Assembly (NCBI GenBank): GCA_020635715.1
Contig: JACJZG010000006.1
Span: 115,188-179,187, forward strand
From: Flavobacteriales bacterium
GTDB lineage: Bacteria > Bacteroidota > Bacteroidia > Flavobacteriales_F > PHOS-HE28
Length of the DNA: 64,000 nt
Direction of reading: 5' to 3'
The notes below the pieces were generated by a model that was given only the letters and a program-made list of their open reading frames with translations, searched no databases and had not been told where the DNA came from. A program made the position numbers and the translations under genes. Of the stretch, positions 7,726 to 15,139 are shown piece after piece (position 1 is the stretch's first letter; each line of letters starts with the position of its first letter).

Positions 7726-9372
7726 TCACGCTTGCTGCGCCTCCGTCTCCTGCTTCACCGGCGTAGCGCCCTGCTGCATCGCCGCCTTCACGAAGTGTAC
7801 GAAGAGCGGGTGGGGACGGGCCACGGTGCTCCGGTATTCCGGGTGGAACTGCACGCCCACGAACCACGGGTGGTCCTTCACCTCCACGATCTCCACCAAC
7901 TTGGTCTGCGGGTTGGTGCCCGTGGCGATCATGCCGGCCTTCTTGTAGTCGTCCAGGTAGGCGTTGTTGAACTCGTAGCGGTGCCGGTGGCGCTCCGTGA
8001 TGTCCTTCTTCTTGTAGACGGCATGCGCGGTGCTGCCCTCGCTCACCTTGCAGGCGTAGGCGCCCAATCGCATGGTGCCGCCCTTGTCCTCGATGGCCTT
8101 CTGCTCCTCCATCATGGCGATCACCGGGTGGGTGGTGTCCGCGTTCATCTCGGTGCTGTTGGCATCGGTGTAGCCGAGCACATGGCGGCCGTATTCGATC
8201 ACCGCGCACTGCATGCCCAAGCAGATACCTAGGAAGGGGATCCTGTTCTCCCGCGCGTATTTGATCGCTTCGATCTTGCCTTCGATGCCACGATGCCCGA
8301 AGCCCGGTGCCACCAGGATGCCGCTGAGTCCGCCCAGGTGCTTGGCGACGTTCTTCGCGTTCAGCTTCTCGCTGTGGATCCACTTGATGTGCAGACGGCT
8401 CTCATTCACCGCACCGGCATGCTCCAGAGCCTCCTTGATGCTCTTGTAGGCGTCCTTCAACTCCACGTACTTGCCCACGAGCCCGATGCGCACCTCCGAG
8501 GTCGGGTGCTTGTACCGCCGCAGGAAATCCTGCCAGGCGCTCAGGTCCACGTCCGGGTAGGTCATCACGCCGAGCTTCTGCAGCACCACCTGGTCCAGGC
8601 CCTCGGCCTGCATCATCAGTGGCACGTCGTAGATGGTCTCGGCGTCGCGGCTCTCGATCACGGCGTTGGCGTCCACGTTGCAGAAGAGGGCGATCTTCTC
8701 CTTCATGCCCTTCTGCATGGGGTGCTCGGTGCGGCACACGAGCACATCGGGTTGCACGCCCAGGCTCAGGAGCTCCTTCACACTGTGCTGCGTGGGCTTG
8801 GTCTTCAGTTCGCCCGTGGTGCCCAGATAGGGGAGCAGGGTGAGGTGGATGGTCAGGCAGTCCTTGCCCTTCTGCCAACGCAACTGACGGATGGCCTCCA
8901 CATAAGGCAGGCTCTCGATGTCGCCCACGGTGCCGCCCACCTCGGTGATCACGAAGTCGTAGATGCCCTTGCGGCCCAAGGCCTGGATGTGCGCCTTGAT
9001 CTCGTCGGTGATGTGCGGGATCACCTGCACGGTCTTGCCCAGGTACTCGCCGCGCCGCTCCTTGTTGATGACGTTCTGGTAGATGCGGCCGGTGGTGACG
9101 TTGTTGGCCTTGCTCGTGGGCACGTCCAGGAAACGCTCGTAGTGGCCCAGGTCCAGGTCGGTCTCGGCGCCGTCCTCCGTCACGAAGCATTCCCCGTGCT
9201 CGTAGGGGTTGAGCGTGCCGGGGTCCACGTTGATGTACGGGTCCAGCTTCTGGATGGTGACCGTGAAGCCACGGGCCTGCAGCAACTTGGCCAGGCTGGC
9301 ACTGATGATGCCCTTGCCGAGGCTGGAGGTAACGCCCCCGGTAACGAAGATGTACTTGGTGGATCCCGTCAT
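7726..9372 (-). CDS. pyrG: CTP synthase
   Basis: The 548-aa enzyme makes CTP from UTP, ATP and glutamine, the last step of pyrimidine nucleotide synthesis. The N-terminal synthetase domain opens with KYIFVTGGVTSSLGKG and contains LDPYINVDPGTLNPYEHGE. The C-terminal class I glutamine amidotransferase domain has the nucleophile Cys in FLGICLGMQC and the His/Glu pair in GVQFHPEY. ATG at 9370-9372 is preferred over the adjacent GTG. A near-consensus -7 element (TATCTTTA, 9417-9424) precedes it. Confidence 0.97.
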   Translation of the reverse strand: MTGSTKYIFVTGGVTSSLGKGIISASLAKLLQARGFTVTIQKLDPYINVDPGTLNPYEHGECFVTEDGAETDLDLGHYERFLDVPTSKANNVTTGRIYQNVINKERRGEYLGKTVQVIPHITDEIKAHIQALGRKGIYDFVITEVGGTVGDIESLPYVEAIRQLRWQKGKDCLTIHLTLLPYLGTTGELKTKPTQHSVKELLSLGVQPDVLVCRTEHPMQKGMKEKIALFCNVDANAVIESRDAETIYDVPLMMQAEGLDQVVLQKLGVMTYPDVDLSAWQDFLRRYKHPTSEVRIGLVGKYVELKDAYKSIKEALEHAGAVNESRLHIKWIHSEKLNAKNVAKHLGGLSGILVAPGFGHRGIEGKIEAIKYARENRIPFLGICLGMQCAVIEYGRHVLGYTDANSTEMNADTTHPVIAMMEEQKAIEDKGGTMRLGAYACKVSEGSTAHAVYKKKDITERHRHRYEFNNAYLDDYKKAGMIATGTNPQTKLVEIVEVKDHPWFVGVQFHPEYRSTVARPHPLFVHFVKAAMQQGATPVKQETEAQQA

Positions 9373-9566
9373 CACACTGCGATCCGCCCTTGGATGGGCG
9401 TGGTGATCACGGGGTGTAAAGATAAGGTGATCCGGGCCTGCCGGGGCGCCTGTGGATAAAGGCTGAGAACTGGCTTGGGAACTAGCCTGTTATCAAGCTG
9501 AATGGTCTGATAGCTGACCCGGCTGGGTGTCCGGCGGAGCGGATAAGGATGCCTTAGTGTGGAAGC

Positions 9567-10247
9567 TCAGAGTATCACCAATCGGCTCCATCCAATGTTT
9601 CCGTGGGCACTCGTACGAACCATGTATGTACCCCCCACGAGGTCTAGGGACAATAACGTACTCCCCTGTCCAGAGTCATTCAGCTGCAGTCTATGTACAG
9701 TTCTCCCATTCGAGTCGAATACTTCTATCACCATGTTCTTGTCCTCCCATCCTGAAGTTCGAATACGGAACTCACCACAGTTTGGGTTGGGTAGGATAGT
9801 GAGTGACGGATTCGTTGAACCCTCATGCACCCCGATATCCAAGCTACAGTCAACCGTGCCGGAGTAATGGACACCTGTCGGGGGATTGAAAGGAGAGGTG
9901 TAGAGGATATTGTCATACGGACCGATCAATTCGAACTGATTCTCGCTGTTAAATACCTCACCTGCCACGTAGGAGAGCTCAACAGGATGTTCTTGAATGA
10001 CTGGAAGTGGAATGGTGTCGAACGAGGAGTTCAGGAGCGTGTGCTCCGTAGTGTCCACACCCTCGATCCAAATGACTCTTGCTCCACCATTCCACGCATC
10101 GCCGAAACTGTCCCGAAGGACCAGCCTGTAATTACACGCCGAGTCGCCTCCGAGACGGACAGTGCTGATATCAAGAGATCCTTGGGCGTTCACTACAGCC
10201 GCCACGATCGAAAAGGGAATGAACAGGGTAGAAGAATTGATGCACAT
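9567..10247 (-). CDS. Secreted protein with DSFGDAWNG motif and T9SS type A sorting domain
   Basis: The 226-aa protein starts with a signal peptide (MCINSSTLFIPFSIVAAVV, ending NAQG). A small beta domain with NYRLVLRDSFGDAWNGG resembles the DxxGDGWNG modules common in Flavobacteriales exoproteins. The last about 75 residues (LTILPNPNCGEFRIR, EVFDSNGRTVHR, GGTYMVR, WSRLVIL) are a T9SS type A C-terminal sorting domain, so the product is exported through the outer membrane. The start is placed at residue 12 of the longest frame because the signal peptide begins there. Base composition is visibly more AT-rich than the flanking pyrG and receptor genes. Its ligand or substrate is unknown. Confidence 0.8.
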   Translation of the reverse strand: MCINSSTLFIPFSIVAAVVNAQGSLDISTVRLGGDSACNYRLVLRDSFGDAWNGGARVIWIEGVDTTEHTLLNSSFDTIPLPVIQEHPVELSYVAGEVFNSENQFELIGPYDNILYTSPFNPPTGVHYSGTVDCSLDIGVHEGSTNPSLTILPNPNCGEFRIRTSGWEDKNMVIEVFDSNGRTVHRLQLNDSGQGSTLLSLDLVGGTYMVRTSAHGNIGWSRLVIL

Positions 10248-10324
10248 GTTGGATGGAAACGGGTTGGTTCCCAAGCCCAAACTACATACTCAGATAAAGC
10301 TTCAAGGCGCCGTTCCTCTATCGG

Positions 10325-12643
10325 TCAGAACCGATAGCTGATCCCTGCGCTCGGCAGCAAGGGCAGCTGGTCCACGCGCTGGTAACGCACCCGGTCGAAG
10401 TAGAAGATGTTCTGCCGGTCGTAGGCGTTGGTCAGGCTCAGGTCCAGTTCCACCTGCTGGTTCTCGTCGATCCGCCAGGTCTTGGTCACGCCCAGGTCTA
10501 GGCGGTGGTAGGTGGGCAGGCGACCCTGGTTCAAGGGGCCGAAGAGGATGGACAGGTCGGCATTGCTCGTGGTGTAGTCGTAGTTCACGTCACCGTTGAA
10601 GGGCGTGCTGCCGTAGTAGCCCTGGGTCTTCGTGAAGGGGAAACCGGAGCCGAAATTCCAGCGCACGTTCACCTTCCATGCGTCGAACTTGCCGAAGTTG
10701 TAGCTGGCGACGAGGTTGATGTTGTTGCGACGGTCCCACACCGGGTTGTAGGTGCGCATGCCGTCCCAGCGGTCCACATAGGTGTAACTGTACACCGCCC
10801 ACAAGTACCAGTTGTTCTTCTCGTACTTCAGCAGCAGGTCGGCGCCGTAGGCCTTACCCGTCTCGATGATATAGTCCTTCTTCAGCTCGTCCGGCTTGTC
10901 CGCGAATTCGTCGGTGTCGTTGAAGAGCTTGTTGCGGTTCAGGTTCGTCACCTGGCGGAAGTCCTTCAGGTACACTTCGAAGTTGGCCGAGAAGGCATCG
11001 CTGAAGTCGTACTCGAAGCCGCCCACGATATGGTTGGCGCGCTGCAACGGATCCTTCACGTCCCGCCGGTCGCCGTTCTCGTCCACGAAGGTGCGCGGCA
11101 GGTTGTCCGGGCTGGAGAGGAAGCCGTAGAAGAGGTTCACCACGTCGCGGTCGCTGTTGGCGGCCACCAGGTTCTGGCTGTAGCGCCCGGCTGATGCTTT
11201 GAAGCGGAGGCGATCGCTGATGTTCCACTTCAGGCCCAAACGCGGCTCGGGGTTGGCCACCGATAGTGAGGCGTAGTAGTGCAGCCGGATGCCAGGCTCC
11301 AGCACCACCTTGTCCCATACCTTCTTGTAGGAGAAGTACCCGGCGATCTCGCTGGTGTTCTCCTCCTGCTTGAATTCGCGGCCCAGGCTGTTGAAGAACT
11401 CGAAGTTCGTGCGGAAGCCCAGCACCTCCACGCCGTACTTGACCTCGTCCTCGCCGTTGAAGACCTTGAAGTTCATGGCGCCGTTGAAGCCGGCGATGTC
11501 GCTCTTGCGCGGATCCAGTTCACCCTCCTTCAAGGTGATGCCGTAGTTCGAGGCGCTGAAGGTGCCCTCGATCAGGACCGCCGATCCGGCCGGTACCAGG
11601 ACGAAGTTGGTGCCCGCCCCCCAGTTGTTCCAGTTCAGGTCGCTCACCTGGCGGTACTTCACACCATCCGTGAAGTTGAAGCCGAATAGGTTGAACTTGC
11701 TGCCGTTGGTGCCGTTGAAGCTCAGCTTGCCGAAGGCATCCGTGAAGGTGAAGGGCAGGCCACCCTGTTGCACGTTCTCATAGAAGACCTTGCTGCTCCG
11801 GTCCAGGTAGCTGTGCCGCAGGTTCACGAGGAAGGAGCTGGATCCACCGCCATCCTCCTTCTGTTTCTTCAACGGACCCTCCAGCATCACCTTGCCGGTG
11901 AAGGTGCTCGCCGCCACGCGACCGCTCAGGCGACGCTTGTTGCCATCGCGCGTGGTGATGTTCATGATGGAGCTGATGCGACCACCGTATTCCGCGCCGA
12001 AGCCGGCCGAGTAGATGTCGGCGTTCCGGATGATGTCGTTGTCGAACACGCTGAACAGACCGATGCTGTGGAAGGGGTTGTACAACACCATGCCATCGAG
12101 CAAGGACTTGTTCATGATGGGCGAGCCACCGCGGATGTACAACTGACCACCCTGGTCACCGGTGAAGATGACGCCCGGCACCACCTGCAGGTATTGCGCG
12201 AGGTCGGCCTCGCCACCGATGGCGGGGAGGCGCTCGATCTGGCGCGGTGTCAGCTTGGTGACGCCCGTGCGCACCTGCGTCTGGGCTTCCTGCTTGGCGC
12301 CGCTCACCTCGAACTCGCGGATCTGGATGGCGCTCTTGCTTAGGTAGAGCTTCTCGGTGAGGATCTGGTCACGCACTACGTTCACCGCCTTCTGCGCCGT
12401 GTCGTAGCCGAGGTAGGTCACCTGCAGGGTGTAGGCCCCCGGTGTCACCTTGCTGATGGAGTAGTAACCATTGACGTCGGTGGCCGCACCGATGGTGGTG
12501 CCCTTGAGGATGACGTTGGTGAAGATGATCGGCTCGCCCGTCTGCTTGTCGTAAACGAAGCCCCGGATGGTGCCGGTCTGGGCCAGTAGAAGGGAGGGTA
12601 CGAAGGCGAGAAGAAGGAGGATCCGTTGGTGCAGGCGGGACAT
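10325..12643 (-). CDS. TonB-dependent outer-membrane receptor with carboxypeptidase-like N-domain
   Basis: The 772-aa protein has a signal peptide (LLLLAFVPSLLLAQ), then a CarboxypepD_reg-like beta sandwich (GTIRGFVYDKQTGEPI to about residue 110). The plug domain follows (LPAIGGEADLAQYLQVVPGV, QLYIRGG, LLDGMVLYNP), then a beta barrel ending in the C-terminal aromatic SYRF. Such receptors import siderophores, vitamins or oligomers using TonB energy. No SusD partner is adjacent, so the substrate cannot be inferred. The start is set at MSRLHQRIL because upstream residues are not signal-like; a near-consensus TACCTTAG lies 20 nt before it (12663-12670). Confidence 0.92.
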   Translation of the reverse strand: MSRLHQRILLLLAFVPSLLLAQTGTIRGFVYDKQTGEPIIFTNVILKGTTIGAATDVNGYYSISKVTPGAYTLQVTYLGYDTAQKAVNVVRDQILTEKLYLSKSAIQIREFEVSGAKQEAQTQVRTGVTKLTPRQIERLPAIGGEADLAQYLQVVPGVIFTGDQGGQLYIRGGSPIMNKSLLDGMVLYNPFHSIGLFSVFDNDIIRNADIYSAGFGAEYGGRISSIMNITTRDGNKRRLSGRVAASTFTGKVMLEGPLKKQKEDGGGSSSFLVNLRHSYLDRSSKVFYENVQQGGLPFTFTDAFGKLSFNGTNGSKFNLFGFNFTDGVKYRQVSDLNWNNWGAGTNFVLVPAGSAVLIEGTFSASNYGITLKEGELDPRKSDIAGFNGAMNFKVFNGEDEVKYGVEVLGFRTNFEFFNSLGREFKQEENTSEIAGYFSYKKVWDKVVLEPGIRLHYYASLSVANPEPRLGLKWNISDRLRFKASAGRYSQNLVAANSDRDVVNLFYGFLSSPDNLPRTFVDENGDRRDVKDPLQRANHIVGGFEYDFSDAFSANFEVYLKDFRQVTNLNRNKLFNDTDEFADKPDELKKDYIIETGKAYGADLLLKYEKNNWYLWAVYSYTYVDRWDGMRTYNPVWDRRNNINLVASYNFGKFDAWKVNVRWNFGSGFPFTKTQGYYGSTPFNGDVNYDYTTSNADLSILFGPLNQGRLPTYHRLDLGVTKTWRIDENQQVELDLSLTNAYDRQNIFYFDRVRYQRVDQLPLLPSAGISYRF

Positions 12644-12848
12644 GATGTATTTGCAGGGGCGGCTAAGGTAGCCGAACGCATCCAGTGCCCACCGCCGTTC
12701 ATCGTTCATTGTGACCGGTGGCCGGGTCATCGTGACCGGCGCTGGATCGGTTCCAGCGCGCTGGTGGCCCGCCTACGGGTTCACACACATCGTGGCCCCT
12801 GTTCACGACCTGTCCCGCCTCAGCGGGATGGGCACAAGCTCGAGCCTT

Positions 12849-13868
12849 CTATGCCATCACCTTGGCCAGGAGTTCGCGCAGCAGTTCGCCGGGGTCGCCG
12901 CCGTCGCCGCCCACACCTTTGCTGCGCAGGTCGAACTGGCGCAGGTGCCGCTGTACATCCACCAGTTTCCCAAGCGGATAGTTCTGCGCCTGTTGCACGT
13001 AGTCCTTCACGAAGTAGGGGTTCACCTTCAGCTCCGAGGCCATCTCCGCCTGGCTCTTGCCCTTGCAGGCGTGCACCACGGCCAGCTTGTTGAAGTAGGT
13101 GTTCAGGAAGCCCAATGTCACCACCAACGGATTCTCCTTCGGATCCGCCGCGAAGTGGTTGGCGATGCGCTGGGCCTTTTCCGCGTTGCGCGTGCCGATG
13201 GCGTTCTGCAGTTCGAAGATGTTGTAGTCCTTGCTGATGCCCACGAACCGCTGGATCACGTCACTGGTGATGGCGCCTCCTTCCTCGGTCACCAGGCAGA
13301 GCTTCTCCACCTCCTTGATCGCCTTGCTGAGGTCGGTGCCGAGGTGGTTCGCCAGCAGGTTCGCCTCGGTACTGCCCAGCTTTCGCTTCTGGTTCTTCGC
13401 GAAGGTGATCAGCAGGTCGGGCAGCTTGTCTTCGCGCACCTTGTCGCTCAGGAACACCTGGCCGCCGCCCTTCTGCGCACTCTTCAGGATGCTCTTCCGT
13501 CCGTCGATCTTCTTGTGCTTGTAACAGAGCACCAGCACGGTGGTCGGGGTGGGCTTCAACAGATAGGGCTCCAGCTTTTCCACCTGGTCGATCCGCCAGT
13601 TCTGCAATTCGCGCACCACCACCAGCTGGCGCTCGGCCATCATCGGGAAGCGCAAACAGGTGTCCTTCACCTGGTCAGCATCGCAATCACGTCCGTAAAG
13701 GATGGTCTGGTTGAAGTCGCGCTCATGGTCTTCCAGGGCCAGTCGCTCCACCTCCGAGGCGATCCGGTCGATGAAGAAGCTCTCTTCTCCGTGCAGGACA
13801 TACACCGGCTTGAACTTCCCGGCCCGCAGGTCGGTCATCACCTTCTTGTAGTCCTCCAGGGTGCTCAT
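12849..13868 (-). CDS. holA: DNA polymerase III subunit delta
   Basis: The 339-aa protein matches HolA: an N-terminal YVLHGEESFFIDRI (the family's equivalent of a P-loop region), then AERQLVVVRELQNW and the C-terminal helical collar domain. It opens the sliding clamp as part of the clamp loader. It overlaps the upstream AMP nucleosidase gene by 4 bp (ATGA), indicating translational coupling. Confidence 0.92.
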   Translation of the reverse strand: MSTLEDYKKVMTDLRAGKFKPVYVLHGEESFFIDRIASEVERLALEDHERDFNQTILYGRDCDADQVKDTCLRFPMMAERQLVVVRELQNWRIDQVEKLEPYLLKPTPTTVLVLCYKHKKIDGRKSILKSAQKGGGQVFLSDKVREDKLPDLLITFAKNQKRKLGSTEANLLANHLGTDLSKAIKEVEKLCLVTEEGGAITSDVIQRFVGISKDYNIFELQNAIGTRNAEKAQRIANHFAADPKENPLVVTLGFLNTYFNKLAVVHACKGKSQAEMASELKVNPYFVKDYVQQAQNYPLGKLVDVQRHLRQFDLRSKGVGGDGGDPGELLRELLAKVMA

Positions 13869-14638
13869 TCGAAGCGCAGGTGCTTCACCGATCGGCCCTC
13901 GTTGATGATCTCACGCAGCGCATCGATCCCCAGTCGAACGTGGCTTTCCACGAAACTGCCGGTGACCTTGGCGTCGCTGGCACTGGTCTTCACACCCTCC
14001 GGCACCATGGGTTGATCGCTCACCAGCAATAGCGCGCCGGTGGGGATCTCGTTGGCGAAGCCGGTCATGAACAGGGTGGCCGTTTCCATGTCGATGGCCA
14101 TGGCACGCACCTGTTGCAGCCGCTCTTTGAAGGGCTCGTCGTGCTCCCACACCCTGCGGTTGGTGGTGTATACCGTACCGGTCCAGTAATCCATGTCCCG
14201 GTCGCGCACTGCACCGCTCACGGCACGTTGGATCATGAAGCTCGGCAACGCAGGCACCTCGGGTGGGAAATAGTCCGTGCTCGTTCCTTCGCCACGGATG
14301 GCCGCGATCGGCAGCACGAGATCGCCGAGCTGGTTCTTCTTCTTCAATCCGCCGCATTTCCCCAGGAAGAGCACGGCCTTGGGCGTGATGGCGCTCAGCA
14401 GGTCCATCGTCGTGGCCGCCATGGGGCTGCCCATCCCGAAGTTGATCATCACCATGTCCTCCGCCACGGCCACCTTCATCGCCTTGTTCTGCACCGGGAT
14501 GGTGGCCCCGGTCTGCTGGCAGAAGATGTCGAGGTAGTTGTCGAAGTTGGTGAGCAGGACATGGGGTTTGAACTGGTCGAGTTCCAGCCCGGTGTACCGG
14601 GGCAGCCAGTTCCTGACGATCTCTTCTTTCGTGCGCAC
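13865..14638 (-). CDS. amn: AMP nucleosidase (Bacteroidota short type)
   Basis: The protein hydrolyses AMP to adenine and ribose 5-phosphate. The short form without the N-terminal regulatory domain is typical of this phylum. Visible are TKEEIVRNWLPRYTG at the start, INFGMGSPMAATTMDLL, FLGKCGGLK and MAIDMETATLF of the nucleoside phosphorylase fold. The GTG at 14636-14638 is chosen because it gives 257 aa, the normal length, and places the conserved N-terminus correctly; the longer frame runs into the divergent neighbour. Only 24 bp separate it from that divergent gene. Confidence 0.88.
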   Translation of the reverse strand: MRTKEEIVRNWLPRYTGLELDQFKPHVLLTNFDNYLDIFCQQTGATIPVQNKAMKVAVAEDMVMINFGMGSPMAATTMDLLSAITPKAVLFLGKCGGLKKKNQLGDLVLPIAAIRGEGTSTDYFPPEVPALPSFMIQRAVSGAVRDRDMDYWTGTVYTTNRRVWEHDEPFKERLQQVRAMAIDMETATLFMTGFANEIPTGALLLVSDQPMVPEGVKTSASDAKVTGSFVESHVRLGIDALREIINEGRSVKHLRFE

Positions 14639-14662
14639 TTTTGTGGGGTGAAGTCCTTGCAA

Positions 14663-15130
14663 ATGCAGGTGCTCGACCTGCCGGACCATGGCGTCAAAAC
14701 TAAGCACGGTGCCGATGGCCACACCGTGTTCGATCCCATCCGGCGGCGCTGGCTGGCCCTCACCCCCGAGGAATGGGTGCGGCAACACGTGCTGAACCAC
14801 CTGGTGCATGACCTGGGATGCCCGGCATCCCTTATCGGCGTGGAGACCCCGCTCACCCTGAACGGCCTTTCCAAACGGGCGGATATCGTGGTGCACGACC
14901 GTTCCGGCCAACCCGTTCTGCTGGTGGAATGCAAGGCTCCGGAAGTGCCCGTGGGACAGGCCGTTTTTGAACAGGCAGCACGCTATAACCTCGTATACAA
15001 GGTGCGCTACCTAATGGTCACCAATGGCTTACGGCATTATTGCTGCGCGGTGGACCATCAACGTGGGACCGTGGAATTCTTGCAGGCCTTACCCCCTTTC
15101 ACGTTGATGGCACCGGGCGTGGGACCGTAG
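14663..15130 (+). CDS. Stand-alone type I restriction R-subunit N-terminal domain protein (HSDR_N)
   Basis: The 155-aa protein is a single HSDR_N nuclease-fold domain. It shows FDPIRRRWLALTPEEWVRQ, NGLSKRADIVVHD and VLLVECKAPEVP, where D...ECK fits the PD-(D/E)xK catalytic pattern, then YLMVTNGLRHYCC. Stand-alone copies are very common in Bacteroidota with no HsdS or HsdM nearby, and none is visible here, so this is not a restriction system in itself; its role is unknown. The ATG at 14663 fits the family N-terminus (MQxLxLP). Confidence 0.85.
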   Translation: MQVLDLPDHGVKTKHGADGHTVFDPIRRRWLALTPEEWVRQHVLNHLVHDLGCPASLIGVETPLTLNGLSKRADIVVHDRSGQPVLLVECKAPEVPVGQAVFEQAARYNLVYKVRYLMVTNGLRHYCCAVDHQRGTVEFLQALPPFTLMAPGVGP

Positions 15131-15135
15131 ATTTG
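15104..15135 (+). promoter_or_regulatory. Promoter of the T9SS subtilase
   Basis: TTG at 15104-15106 and TAGATTTG at 15128-15135 are separated by 21 bp, matching the Bacteroidota -33/-7 layout. The -7 element ends only 4 nt before the ATG at 15140, so the transcript is probably leaderless. Confidence 0.65.
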
Positions 15136-15139
15136 AGGC

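Noticed and set aside
14639..14911. N-terminal extension of AMP nucleosidase
   Set aside because: It overlaps the divergent HSDR_N coding sequence and has no similarity to the family; the GTG at 14638 restores normal length.
14663..15130. A type I restriction-modification system
   Set aside because: Only a stand-alone HSDR_N domain is present; no HsdM, HsdS or full HsdR is nearby.
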